Source of the DNA: Nocardia rhizosphaerihabitans
Lineage (GTDB): Bacteria; Actinomycetota; Actinomycetes; Mycobacteriales; Mycobacteriaceae
Direction: 5' to 3'
DNA length: 64,000 bases
Assembly (NCBI RefSeq): GCF_014646295.1
Contig: NZ_BMNE01000006.1
Span: 124,001-188,000, forward strand
In this document: positions 25,415 to 34,145 of the stretch, one piece after another
How positions within the stretch are numbered: the first letter of the stretch is position 1
Layout: each line of letters starts with the position of its first letter
Position numbers and translations under genes: made by a program
The notes under the pieces: model-generated
Databases searched by the model: none
The model's input: the letters and a program-made list of their open reading frames with translations, nothing else
Told to the model about the DNA's origin: nothing

Positions 25415-26704
25415 TTATTCGGCGAATTCGCGCATCAGCAGATCGGCGGTCGTTTCCCGGCGCAGCAACTGCGTGGCGCGGCCGTCGGCGACGGCGACGA
25501 TCGGCGGCCTGCCGACGGTGCTGTAAGTCGAGGCCGGCCCGTGGTGGTAGGCGCCGGTGCACGGCACGGCGAGCACTTCGCCCGGCCGCAGATCGGCCGG
25601 CAGGCGCACGCCCGTGGCGATGAGCTGCCCGGATTCGCTGTGCCTGCCCGCGATGGACGCGGTCGGCTGCGCGCCGGTCGGGTGCCTGTTGACCACGACC
25701 GCGCTACCGTTCCCGCCGCCATCGCCGTCGACGATCACCTGGGTCCCGCCGTCGGAGGTCTCGGTGACGGCCAGCACCCGATACAAGGTGACACCGGCCC
25801 TGGCGACGATCGCCCGACCGGGTTCCATGGTGAGCGCGGGGCGGGGGAAGCGGTGCCGCGCGCAGCCGGCGTCCAGTGCGTCGTCGAGGATGTCGGCGAG
25901 TTCGGGCAGGTTGAGCTCGGCGTCACCGCTGCGGTAGGCCACCGCGTGCCCGCCGCCGATGTCGAGATGGGTGAGCAGCAGGCCGTATTCGTTGTCGATC
26001 CAGGCCATCTCGCCGATCATCCGGCGGATCGCCTCGCCGTAGTGGTCGGGATTGTGGATCTGCGCGCCGAGATGGCAGTGCAGTCCGATGAGCTGCAGGT
26101 TGGGCCGCGTGGCGATCCTGGCGACGGCGGTCTCGAACGAATCGCCGCCGAGCGGGAAACCGAACTGGGGGCCGCCGGGCACCTCGATGCCGGGCGCGAC
26201 ACGCAACAGCACCTGCTGCGGTGTGGTCGCCAGCGCGGCCAGCAGGGTGATCTCGGTGAGTGAGCCGACCACGATCCGGCCGACGCCACAGCCCACCGCG
26301 GTCTGCAGTTCGTCGAAGGTCTTGCCGTTGCCGTGCAACACGATCCGGCGCGGATCGATGCCGGCGGCCAGCGCCACCGACAGTTCGCCCGCTGACCCGA
26401 CCTGCACCGACAGGCCCTCCTCGGCGACCCAGCGCGCCACCGCGCCGACCATCAACGCGGTGCCCGCGTAGACGATCTCGGCGTCGGGGAAGTACTTGCG
26501 GTAGGCGCGGCAGCGCTCACGCACCTCGGCCTCGTCGACCACGTGGACCGGAGTTCCGAACTGGTCGGCGAGATCGGCCAGTGCCACCGCGCCGAGGGTG
26601 ATCCGGCCGTCGGGGTCGTAGTGGGTGTCGGCGGGCCAGACCGCGGGGTCGAGCCGCGGCACGGTGGTCGCGCGCAACGACGGGAAGATGTCGAGCAACG
26701 TCAC
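25415..26704 (-). CDS. Diaminopimelate-decarboxylase-fold protein lacking the PLP lysine (pseudoenzyme?)
   Basis: The 429-residue protein follows the whole layout of group IV PLP decarboxylases (LysA type). It has an alpha/beta barrel with LHCHLGAQI and THLDIGGGHAV, the EPGRAIV motif (295-300) and a C-terminal domain with GRHSESG and GAYHHGPASTY. But the motif that should read YAxKAF is YAGTALM, so the Schiff-base lysine is Thr at residue 82. The catalytic Cys of the CESGD motif is Ser at 356, followed by Gln at 360 instead of Asp. It cannot work as a normal decarboxylase. It may bind a ligand or partner instead. Confidence 0.85.
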   Translation of the reverse strand: MTLLDIFPSLRATTVPRLDPAVWPADTHYDPDGRITLGAVALADLADQFGTPVHVVDEAEVRERCRAYRKYFPDAEIVYAGTALMVGAVARWVAEEGLSVQVGSAGELSVALAAGIDPRRIVLHGNGKTFDELQTAVGCGVGRIVVGSLTEITLLAALATTPQQVLLRVAPGIEVPGGPQFGFPLGGDSFETAVARIATRPNLQLIGLHCHLGAQIHNPDHYGEAIRRMIGEMAWIDNEYGLLLTHLDIGGGHAVAYRSGDAELNLPELADILDDALDAGCARHRFPRPALTMEPGRAIVARAGVTLYRVLAVTETSDGGTQVIVDGDGGGNGSAVVVNRHPTGAQPTASIAGRHSESGQLIATGVRLPADLRPGEVLAVPCTGAYHHGPASTYSTVGRPPIVAVADGRATQLLRRETTADLLMREFAE

Positions 26705-26818
26705 GGTGGTCTCCTGGGGACGCCCCCGCGCTCCGACGGCGGGGCCGATTCCAGGACTACGCCGCTCGCGGGCCGCTGAACTGGCTGTTTACGGGTCTTT
26801 GACCACCTGGGCGACGTT

Positions 26819-26851
26819 CCTGACGGGTTGCTGACGTGGCAACCCGTCAGG
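26819..26851 (-). terminator. Hairpin after cmrA
   Basis: A 13-bp perfect stem (26819-26831 and 26839-26851) with a 7-base loop starts seven bases past the cmrA stop. No T-run follows. Confidence 0.6.
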
Positions 26852-26857
26852 CGGGTG

Positions 26858-27661
26858 TCAGTTGCCCAGCTTCTTGTAGAACGCGCCCGCGATCGGGGCG
26901 GTCATCGCGCGCGGACCGTAGTTGCCCGCGACGCTCATGCCCTTGCTGATCAGGCCGGGCACGATGCGCATCTTGTTGCGCGCCAGCGCGTCGATGGAGA
27001 CCTTGGCGGTGTACTCCGAGGAGACCCAGAGGAAATCGGGGACCATCTTGTCGACGATCGACTCGTCCTCGGGCGCGGGAGTTTCGGTGCGCACCGGACC
27101 GGGCGCCAGCAGGGTGACATTGACGCCGCTGCCCTTGAGCTCGCCACGCAGCGACTCGGAGAAGGTGTTGGCGAACGCCTTCGACGCCGCGTAGGTGGCG
27201 TTGTTCGGGATCGGCATGTTGCCCGCGGCCGAGCCGCTGATCAGGATGCCGCCCGCCTTGCGCTCGATCATGCCCGGCAGCACGGCCAGGGTCAGGTCGT
27301 GCACGGCGGTGGCGTTGAGTTCCATCTGCGCCCGCTCGTAGGCGAAGTCCAGCTCGGCCACCGGGCCGAAGGTGGCGATGCCCGCGTTGTTGCACAGGAT
27401 CGCGATATCGCGCACCGCGAGTTCGTCGACGAGGCCGGCCCGCTGCGTCCGATCGGCGAGGTCGACCGCGCGCACCTCGGCGGTGATGCCGTGCGCGAGC
27501 GTCAGCCGCTGGGCCAGTTCGGTGAGGACCTCACCGCGCCGGGCGACCAGGATCAGCGAGTAACCGCGCCCGGCCAGTTCGGCGGCCAGCGCGGTGCCGA
27601 TGCCGGAGGACGCGCCGGTGACGACGGCACGATTGTCTGCAGTGGGGGAGGGCAAGCTCAC
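26858..27661 (-). CDS. cmrA: Short-chain reductase, mycolic acid reductase CmrA
   Basis: CmrA reduces the 3-oxo group of newly condensed mycolate precursors, the last step that gives mature mycolic acids. The 267-residue SDR has GASSGIG (dinucleotide binding, near residue 16), CNNAGIA, ISGSAAGN and the active-site pair YAASK. The C-terminal block KMVPDFLWVSSEYTAKVSIDALARNKMRIVPGL closely matches what I remember of Rv2509. The neighbourhood (orn, HerA-like ATPase, divergent membrane gene) matches too. This supports a mycolate-producing host. It is transcribed away from the membrane remnant at 27790. Confidence 0.92.
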   Translation of the reverse strand: MSLPSPTADNRAVVTGASSGIGTALAAELAGRGYSLILVARRGEVLTELAQRLTLAHGITAEVRAVDLADRTQRAGLVDELAVRDIAILCNNAGIATFGPVAELDFAYERAQMELNATAVHDLTLAVLPGMIERKAGGILISGSAAGNMPIPNNATYAASKAFANTFSESLRGELKGSGVNVTLLAPGPVRTETPAPEDESIVDKMVPDFLWVSSEYTAKVSIDALARNKMRIVPGLISKGMSVAGNYGPRAMTAPIAGAFYKKLGN

Positions 27662-27789
27662 ACGGGGAGCTTAGGGGATCGGCGCCGACCGGGCGGTGGC
27701 CACGTCGCCCGGCCTGCGCGACGCGAGCAGGGCCGGACGTCCGCGGGGTCGCGTGATCCGGTCGCCGGGCCCATAGGCTGACAACTGTT

Positions 27790-28029
27790 ATGACGACGGA
27801 CGCACCGATCAGCCGGGCCGGCCGGGAGGCGCCGCTGCCGCCCACCACCGAGCCACCGCGCACCTTCGGCTTCGCCGCCCAGGCCGTCTGCTGGACCGAT
27901 CTCGGGATCGGCATGCGGGACGCGCTCGGCGTTCACCTCACCCGGTGGACCCCGGCCTCGCTGTTCTCCTTCCTCGTAACAGGCGCCGCGACCGGAGTCG
28001 GGTGGTCGTCGGTCGGCGGCGATGACTGA
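27790..28029 (+). pseudogene. Probable N-terminal remnant of an integral membrane permease
   Basis: A 79-codon frame starts at ATG and has the pattern PRTFGFAAQAVCWTDLGIGM, similar to N-termini of NCS1-like permeases (RTFGxxDQFxLWxNLG). It stops after one hydrophobic segment, inside the next gene. In mycobacteria a large membrane protein gene sits here, divergent from cmrA. I infer that most of it was deleted and replaced by the phosphotransferase gene. A genuine small protein cannot be excluded. Confidence 0.5.
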
Positions 28030-29149
28030 TCACCAGGTGTTCGGGATGGGCGATGAGCCGACGGCCGCGCCGACGTGGCCGTCGCTGACCGAGGACGAGA
28101 TCGCGCGCGCCGTCGACGCCACCTGGGGTGGACCTGGACCCGCCGAGATCGAATGGCACAGTGTGCGACCACTGTCGTCGACGGTAGGCGTGCGGTTGAG
28201 CGACGGTGCGCAGGTTGTTGTGAAGCGACTTCCGCTGCGACTGCGTGACCAGGCTGCTCTGGCCGAGGAACACCGATTCATGGCGCATCTGCGCAGCCGG
28301 GGTATTCCGGTGCCCGAAGTGCTTGCAGCCGTGGGGAGTTGGGCGCCGCGTCCGGCGCAGCGGATATCGGCGTCGGCTGACGGTGATGACTTCGTCTACG
28401 AAGTTCAGCGGACCGGCGTGGGGGAGGACCGGTATCGCGCCGACTTCTCCTGGACGCCGTACCGCGACGCGGGTGACGCCACCGCGGCCGGAGCGATGCT
28501 GGCCCGATTGCACCTGGCCGCAGCGGGTTTCGACGCACCGGCACGACCCGCGCGTCCACTGGTGGCGAGCATGCACGGCAATGATGCCGTGAGCGCCTTC
28601 GCATGGCACATCGCTCGCCGCCCCGCCGTCGCCCGGTTCCTCGCCGACCGTGACTGGCGCGCCGACATCCCCGACCTGCGAGCCGATCTCACCGATGTCG
28701 CCCCGCTGTGGACGCACGGTGACTGGCACCCGACCAACCTGCTGTGGGAGGCCGACGAGGTCACCTCGGTGTTCGACTTCGGTCTCGCCGACCGCACGAC
28801 CGCCGTCTTCGACCTGGCCACCGCCGTCGAACGCGCGGTGGTGGACTGGGTTTCGCTCCGTGACGGCGGACCGGCGCACGTCCACGAGGATCAGGTGCGC
28901 GCCCTGATCCAGGGGTACCGATCGGTGCGCCCGCTCTCCGACGCCGAACAAACCCTGCTCGCCGACCTGCTCCCACTCGTGCACATCGGCTACGAGCTCT
29001 CCGAGATCGACTACTTCCTGACCATCGCCGCCGAGCCGCGCAACGCCGAGATCGCCTACCAGGATTGGCTTCTCGGCCACCTGTCCTGGTTCCGGACACC
29101 GGCCGGACAGGAGCTGCGCGCCCTCGTTCGCGATGTGGCCGCCGAATAG
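28022..29149 (+). CDS. Aminoglycoside/homoserine-kinase-like phosphotransferase
   Basis: The 375-residue APH-fold protein has the catalytic loop HGDWHPTNLL with its Asp, the DFGLAD Mg-binding motif and a lid lysine in VVVKRLPLR. Such enzymes phosphorylate small molecules (antibiotics, choline, sugars, homoserine); no marker identifies this substrate. ATG 28022 overlaps the upstream remnant by eight bases (ATGACTGA). A later ATG at 28046 would remove eight residues. A hairpin follows the stop. There is no sign that it is an acquired resistance gene. Confidence 0.85.
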   Translation: MTDHQVFGMGDEPTAAPTWPSLTEDEIARAVDATWGGPGPAEIEWHSVRPLSSTVGVRLSDGAQVVVKRLPLRLRDQAALAEEHRFMAHLRSRGIPVPEVLAAVGSWAPRPAQRISASADGDDFVYEVQRTGVGEDRYRADFSWTPYRDAGDATAAGAMLARLHLAAAGFDAPARPARPLVASMHGNDAVSAFAWHIARRPAVARFLADRDWRADIPDLRADLTDVAPLWTHGDWHPTNLLWEADEVTSVFDFGLADRTTAVFDLATAVERAVVDWVSLRDGGPAHVHEDQVRALIQGYRSVRPLSDAEQTLLADLLPLVHIGYELSEIDYFLTIAAEPRNAEIAYQDWLLGHLSWFRTPAGQELRALVRDVAAE

Positions 29150-29163
29150 CCCCGGAACAGAAC

Positions 29164-29205
29164 ACCGCCCCGTACACCGGATGCGAGTTCGGTGTACGGG
29201 GCGGT
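29164..29205. terminator. Hairpin after phosphotransferase gene
   Basis: A 16-bp stem (29164-29179 and 29190-29205) with a 10-base loop, between convergent genes. No T-run. Confidence 0.6.
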
Positions 29206-29245
29206 GCGACGGCCGTCCGTCGCGTCGGACGACCGGGTTCGGGGA

Positions 29246-31276
29246 TTACAGGCGCGCGGCCAGGCGGGTGCCCTGGTCGATGGCCCGCTTCGCGTCGAGT
29301 TCGGCGGCCAGGTCGGCGCCGCCGATGAGGTGCAGGTCGACGCCCGCCGCGCGCAGCGGCTCCTCGAGTTCGCGCACCGATTCCTGGCCCGCGCAGACGA
29401 TCACATTGTCGACCTCGATGACGCGCGGCTTCTCGCGCTTCTCACCGAAGCTGATGTGCAGGCCCGCGTCGTCGATGCGCTCGTAGTTCACGCCGCCGAC
29501 CTGCTCGACGCCCTTGGCCTTGATCGCGGCGCGATGCACCCAGCCGGAGGTCTTGCCGAGGTCCTTGCCGAACGGGGTCGACTTGCGCTGCAGCAGGACG
29601 ACGTCGCGGGCGGCGGGGGAGGGCTTGGGTTCCTTGAGCTGGCCGCGGGCCTGCTCGTCCTCGGAGTCCACACCCCACTCTTCCTTCCACTCGTCGAGCT
29701 TGAGGGTGGGATGGCCCTCGACGGTGAGGTATTCGCTCACGTCATAGCCGATACCGCCGGCGCCGATCACCGCGACCTTCTTGCCGACCGGCTTCTCCTC
29801 CTTCACCAGCTCGGCGTAGGACAGCACCATCGGGTGGTCGATGCCGGGAATGTTGGGGATGCGCGGGCGCACACCGGTCGCCAGCACCACCGAGTCGTAC
29901 TTGCCCGCGATCAATTCCTCCGCGCCGACCCGCTTTTCGAGGTGCAGGGTGACACCGGTGAGCTCGATCTTGCGGCGGAAGTAGCGGATCGACTCGTCGA
30001 ACTCCTCCTTGCCGGGGATGCGGCGGGCGATGTCGAACTGGCCGCCGATCTTGTCGTCGGCCTCGAACAGGTCGACGTGATGGCCGCGCTCGGCGAGGCT
30101 GACCGCGGCCGAGAGCCCGGCCGGACCGGCGCCGACCACCGCGAAGCGCTTGGCGCGCCGCGTCGGCAGCAGCTGCAGCGTGGTCTCGCTACCCGCCCGC
30201 GGGTTGACCAGGCACGACACCTTCTTGTTGCCGAAGGCGTGATCGAGGCAGGCCTGGTTGCAGGCGATGCAGGTGTTGATCTCGTCGGTACGGTCACCCT
30301 TGGCCTTGTTGGCCCATTCCGGGTCGGCCAGCAGCGGGCGGGCCAGCGAGATCAGCGCCGCGTCGCCGCGGGTGAGGATCTCCTCGGCGATCTCGGGCAT
30401 GTTGATCCGGTTCGACGCGCAGACCGGGATGTTCACCTTGCGGGCGATCTTGGCGGTGAACTCGACGAACGCCGCGCGCGGCACCGAGGTGACGATGGTG
30501 GGCACCCGCGCCTCGTGCCAGCCGATGTCGGTATTGAGGATGTCGACGCCCGCGGCCTCCAACTCCTGGGCCAGGGCGATGATCTCCTCGAAGGTCTGGC
30601 CCTTCTCCACGAGTTCGGCCATCGACAGCCGGAACACGATGATGAAGTCGGGGCCGACCTTGGCGCGGATGCGCTTGGCGATCTCGACGGGCAGCCTGCG
30701 CCGGTTCTCCGGCGTGCCACCCCACTTGTCGGTGCGCTTGTTCACCCGCGGCGCGAGGAACTGGTTGATGAAATAGCCCTCACCGCCCATGATCTCGCAG
30801 CCGTCGTAGCCGGCGAACTTGGCCAGCTCGGCACAGCGGGCGTAGTCGTCGATGGTGTTCTCGACGCCCTTGCTCGACAGCGCGCGCGGCTTGAACGGGT
30901 TGATCGCCGACTTGATCGCCGAGGCCGAAACACTGGTCGGCATATAGGAATAGCGACCGGCGTGCAGGATCTGGATGGCGATCTTGCCGCCCTCGGCGTG
31001 CACCGCCTTGGTGATCCTGCGGTGACGATAGGCCTCGGTCTTGGTGGTCAGCTTGCCGCCGAACGGCAGCAGCCAGCCGGTGCGGTTGGGGGCGTAACCA
31101 CCGGTGATGATCAGGCCGACACCGCCGCGGGCGCGCTCGGCGAAGTAGGCCGCCAGCTTGTTGGTGTCCCAGGCACGGTCCTCCAGACCGGTGTGCATGG
31201 AGCCCATGACCACCCGGTTGCGCAGGGTGGTGTGGCCGAGGTCGAGTGGCTCGAACAGGTGGGGGTAGGACGTCAT
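29246..31276 (-). CDS. fadH: 2,4-dienoyl-CoA reductase (NADPH), FadH type
   Basis: FadH reduces the conjugated double bonds that arise when unsaturated acyl chains enter beta-oxidation. The 676-residue protein has an N-terminal old-yellow-enzyme barrel with FMN (LFEPLDLGHTTLRNR, HAGRYSY). A 4Fe-4S Cys cluster region follows (CIACNQACLDHAF, then SCLVNPRAG), and then FAD and NADPH Rossmann domains (FAVVGAGPAGLSAAV and VAVIGAGGIGYDV). Length and order match the family. The ATG overlaps the stop of the upstream PadR gene by four bases (ATGA), so they form an operon. Confidence 0.95.
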   Translation of the reverse strand: MTSYPHLFEPLDLGHTTLRNRVVMGSMHTGLEDRAWDTNKLAAYFAERARGGVGLIITGGYAPNRTGWLLPFGGKLTTKTEAYRHRRITKAVHAEGGKIAIQILHAGRYSYMPTSVSASAIKSAINPFKPRALSSKGVENTIDDYARCAELAKFAGYDGCEIMGGEGYFINQFLAPRVNKRTDKWGGTPENRRRLPVEIAKRIRAKVGPDFIIVFRLSMAELVEKGQTFEEIIALAQELEAAGVDILNTDIGWHEARVPTIVTSVPRAAFVEFTAKIARKVNIPVCASNRINMPEIAEEILTRGDAALISLARPLLADPEWANKAKGDRTDEINTCIACNQACLDHAFGNKKVSCLVNPRAGSETTLQLLPTRRAKRFAVVGAGPAGLSAAVSLAERGHHVDLFEADDKIGGQFDIARRIPGKEEFDESIRYFRRKIELTGVTLHLEKRVGAEELIAGKYDSVVLATGVRPRIPNIPGIDHPMVLSYAELVKEEKPVGKKVAVIGAGGIGYDVSEYLTVEGHPTLKLDEWKEEWGVDSEDEQARGQLKEPKPSPAARDVVLLQRKSTPFGKDLGKTSGWVHRAAIKAKGVEQVGGVNYERIDDAGLHISFGEKREKPRVIEVDNVIVCAGQESVRELEEPLRAAGVDLHLIGGADLAAELDAKRAIDQGTRLAARL

Positions 31277-31827
31277 GGGCGGTTGTCACCTTTTCGCGGT
31301 CGCAGGGCCTGCAGTACTTCGTCGCACCATTCGACGTAGCCGGACTCCGCGCGGATGCCCGCGCGCAGCACCAGATACTGGTGCAGAGCGGCGCCGGAGA
31401 GCTGGTCCGGTGCCGGGAAGAATTTCTTTTCGCTGAGCAGGTACTCGTCGAGTCGCTGCGCGTGCTGGGCGCGGTGGCGGGCCACCTCGGCGCACACGGC
31501 GTCGATGTCGCCGTACGCGGCGCCACGGATCTTCACGCCGAGCTCGTCGTGGGACGGGCTGGACTCGGTGGGTTCGGCGATCCAGCGGGCCAGTTCGGTA
31601 TGGCCCGCCGGCGCGACCGAGTACACCTTCTTGTCGGGCTTTCCCTGCTGAGCGACCGATTCCACGGTCACCCAGCCGGAATCCTCCATACGCTTGAGTA
31701 CCCGGTAGATCTGCTGGTGGGTGGCACTCCAGAAGTAGCCGATCGACTTGTCGAATCGGCGAGCGAGTTCATAGCCCGAACCGGCCCGCTCGCTGAGCGA
31801 GACCAGCAGCGCGTGCTCCAGTGCCAT
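31273..31827 (-). CDS. PadR family transcriptional regulator
   Basis: The 184-residue winged-helix protein starts at ATG 31827 (MALEHALLVSLSERAGSG). It shows the PadR N-terminal motif YELARRF, the QQIYRVLKRMEDSGWV recognition helix and the wing YSVAPAGHTELARW, followed by a helical C-terminal dimer domain. It is the first gene of an operon with fadH (4-base overlap). A TATG..AACC-GGTT..CATA palindrome lies about 30-47 bases upstream of the start and is a natural autorepression site. Confidence 0.92.
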   Translation of the reverse strand: MALEHALLVSLSERAGSGYELARRFDKSIGYFWSATHQQIYRVLKRMEDSGWVTVESVAQQGKPDKKVYSVAPAGHTELARWIAEPTESSPSHDELGVKIRGAAYGDIDAVCAEVARHRAQHAQRLDEYLLSEKKFFPAPDQLSGAALHQYLVLRAGIRAESGYVEWCDEVLQALRPRKGDNRP

Positions 31828-31856
31828 GGGACGAGGGTATCCGGAACGCTCGGTAC

Positions 31857-31874
31857 TATGCAACCAGGTTCATA
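31857..31874. promoter_or_regulatory. PadR-type palindrome TATG(c)AACC-a-GGTTCATA
   Basis: Near-perfect 8-bp arms around a central A at 31857-31874, with one extra C in the left arm. It resembles PadR-family operators (ATGT-N8-ACAT type). Confidence 0.45.
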
Positions 31875-31942
31875 TGAAAGGGTGGCGTGCCGAAACGCCG
31901 ATGTGTCCTGCCGGGAGTCGCGATCCCCTCTACGCTTCGGTC

Positions 31943-33271
31943 ATGACCGAGGTGAACGCGTCCGAGACCGTCGGCGAGGCGGCCGGGCGCGGGCAGGTGC
32001 TGGCGTGGGGGCTGTGGGACTGGGGGTCGTCGGCGTTCCAGGCCGTCACCCTGACCTTCGTGTTCTCGGTGTATCTCACCGACAAGGTCGGCGACGATCT
32101 GCCGGGCGATACTCCGGCCAGCGCCTGGCTGGGCTGGGCGCTTGCCGCCGCGGGCTTGGTCGTCGCGCTGACGGCGCCGGTCTGCGGGCAGTACTTCGAC
32201 GCCGTCGGCTCACGGAAACGGGCGCTGGCGACCTTGACGGCGCTCACCGTCGGCGCGATGTCGCTGATGTTCTTCGTCCACGACGACTACCACGACCTGT
32301 GGCTCGGGCTCGCCCTGCTGGCCTTCGCCTCGGCGGTGTTCGAGCTGGCCGGGGTGCCCTACAACGCCATGATGCGGCAGGTGTCGACACCGGCCACGGT
32401 GGGTCGGGTCTCCGGATTCGGCTGGGCGATGGGCTATTTCGGCGGCATCGTGCTGCTGCTGATCTGCTACGTGGGCTTCCTGGCCGGTGACGGCGATACC
32501 CGCGGTGTGCTCGGGATACCCACCGATCAGGGTCTCAATGTCCGGCTGGCGATCGTGCTCGCCGCGGTCTGGTTCACCGCGTTCGCGCTGCCGGTGCTGT
32601 TCGCGGTGCCCGAACTGCCGCGCATAGCGGCCGATCCCGGCGCGGCGCGGGCTGGTCTCCTCGGTTCCTATCGCGTGCTGTGGCGTGATGTGAAGGAACT
32701 GTGGGCGCAGGACCGGCACACGGTGTGGTTCCTGCTGGCCAGCGCGGTGTTCCGCGACGGGCTGGCCGGGGTGTTCACCTTCGGCGCTGTCCTCGCGGTG
32801 CAGGTGTACGGCTTCGCCGACGCCGATGTGCTGCTGTTCGGCATCGCCGCCAATGTCGTGGCCGGTGCGGCGGCGATCACGGCGGGGCGCTTCGACGACC
32901 GGCTCGGGCCCAAGCGGGTGATCGTGGCCTCGCTGGTCGGGATGATCCTGTGCGGGCTGGTGCTGCTCGTGGTGTCCGGCACGGTGATGTTCTGGATCTT
33001 CGGCCTCGCGCTCACCGTGTTCGTCGGGCCCGCGCAGGCCTCGGCGCGTTCGTTCCTGGCGCGTCTGGCGCCGCCGGGACGCGAGGGGCAGATGTTCGGG
33101 CTGTACACCACGACCGGACGGGCGGTGTCGTTCCTCGCGCCCGCTCTGTTCGGGGTGTTCGTCTCGATCTTCCACAGCGACCGGGCCGGGATCGCCGGGT
33201 TGCTCGTCGTCCTGCTCGCGGGGTTGCTCGTGCTGCTGCCGGTGCGCGCGCCCGCGGCCGTCGCGGCTTAG
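31943..33271 (+). CDS. MFS transporter, UMF1/Atg22 family
   Basis: This 442-residue inner-membrane carrier has about 12 transmembrane helices. The N-terminal WGLWDWGSSAFQAVTLTFVFSVYL motif and MRQVSTPATVGRVSGFGWAMGYFGGI are typical of the UMF1/Atg22 branch of the major facilitator superfamily. Relatives are implicated in amino-acid efflux in yeast vacuoles; bacterial substrates are unknown. ATG 31943 is preferred over upstream starts that would run through the PadR promoter. It is divergent from PadR, so control by PadR is possible. Confidence 0.9.
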   Translation: MTEVNASETVGEAAGRGQVLAWGLWDWGSSAFQAVTLTFVFSVYLTDKVGDDLPGDTPASAWLGWALAAAGLVVALTAPVCGQYFDAVGSRKRALATLTALTVGAMSLMFFVHDDYHDLWLGLALLAFASAVFELAGVPYNAMMRQVSTPATVGRVSGFGWAMGYFGGIVLLLICYVGFLAGDGDTRGVLGIPTDQGLNVRLAIVLAAVWFTAFALPVLFAVPELPRIAADPGAARAGLLGSYRVLWRDVKELWAQDRHTVWFLLASAVFRDGLAGVFTFGAVLAVQVYGFADADVLLFGIAANVVAGAAAITAGRFDDRLGPKRVIVASLVGMILCGLVLLVVSGTVMFWIFGLALTVFVGPAQASARSFLARLAPPGREGQMFGLYTTTGRAVSFLAPALFGVFVSIFHSDRAGIAGLLVVLLAGLLVLLPVRAPAAVAA

Positions 33272-33396
33272 TGGTACTTCACCAGGTATCCGCGCCGCCC
33301 ATTGTGTGTACGCCCGTACTCTGAAATACCCCCTGTGCCGGACGTGCGGTGTGTTACACCATGGACCGCATGTGGCGACAGCAGCGGAAATACCCC

Positions 33397-34044
33397 TCAG
33401 TCAGCGGCTTTGGGAATCCAGCCGCCGATGCCCAAGGCGATCAGGCGCATCTGCATGACCGTGCGCGCGACCACCGCGGCCTCCTCGCGCGGCGAGGCGG
33501 CGACGTAGGCGGCGATGCCGTCGGTGACCGTGGTGACCAGTAGGTCGGCCGCGATCTCGAGCTCGGTCGTGCTCCAGTTGTCCAGCGCGCGCAGCCGGGA
33601 CAGATCGGCCACGATCTCGCGCACGATCAGCTGCATCTCCATCGCGATCGCCTGGCGCAGCGGGGCGGGCCCGCCGTGGCGTTCGCGGATGAGGAAACCG
33701 AACAGCGCGCGCTTGGCCCGTACCTGCTCGAACACGAACCGCACGGTATCGGCCAGATGCGCGTCCGGCTTGCGCCTGACCTCGCGCAATGCCAGCCGCA
33801 GTGCCGTCACGCCCTCGTCGACCAGCGTGGCGCCGAGATCGTCGAGCGAGGCGAAATGGCGATAGAACGCCGTGGGCACGATGCCGGCCGAGCGGGCGAT
33901 CTCCCGCAGGCTCAGTGCCGCGAATCCGCGGTCGGCGGCCAGCGTCAGGGTGCCTTCGAGGAGGGCCGCACGGGTGTGCGCCTTGCGCTCGTTGCGGGTT
34001 CCTGCCTGCTCAGTCACATCGGTGAGCATACATCCGTTCACCAT
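33397..34044 (-). CDS. TetR family regulator, likely controlling the divergent desaturase operon
   Basis: The 215-residue protein begins at ATG 34044 with AGGGAAG upstream. It has an N-terminal HTH (TLTLAADRGFAALSLREIARSAG, then IVPTAFYRHFASLD, residues about 30-75). It is divergent from the ferredoxin reductase-desaturase operon. The same TetR/reductase/desaturase arrangement occurs with the DesT regulator of Pseudomonas, which senses the unsaturated/saturated acyl-CoA ratio; a similar role is inferred here. A 7-bp inverted repeat lies in the shared promoter region. Confidence 0.9.
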   Translation of the reverse strand: MVNGCMLTDVTEQAGTRNERKAHTRAALLEGTLTLAADRGFAALSLREIARSAGIVPTAFYRHFASLDDLGATLVDEGVTALRLALREVRRKPDAHLADTVRFVFEQVRAKRALFGFLIRERHGGPAPLRQAIAMEMQLIVREIVADLSRLRALDNWSTTELEIAADLLVTTVTDGIAAYVAASPREEAAVVARTVMQMRLIALGIGGWIPKAAD

Positions 34045-34087
34045 AGTCGCTTCCCTGGATATGTTGCCCGCCTCACATCTTTGCCGG

Positions 34088-34140
34088 TTGACAGCGGGAT
34101 GGGTCCATCCGGCACACTGGTGAGTGTACAGGCGTGCACT
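34088..34140 (+). promoter_or_regulatory. Promoter and TetR-type operator of the desaturase operon
   Basis: A consensus TTGACA box (34088-34093) is followed about 30 bases later by the inverted repeat AGTGTAC-N4-GTGCACT (34123-34140, one mismatch) just before the first start codon. Binding there would block transcription of the desaturase operon. Confidence 0.5.
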
Positions 34141-34145
34141 GAAAT

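Noticed and set aside
28022..29149. Acquired antibiotic resistance phosphotransferase
   Set aside because: The APH fold is clear, but flanking DNA and codon use look native and no known resistance subtype was recognised.
29192..31339. Plus-strand 715-codon frame opposite fadH
   Set aside because: A shadow of fadH with a low-complexity Leu/Asp/Arg composition; no start signal.
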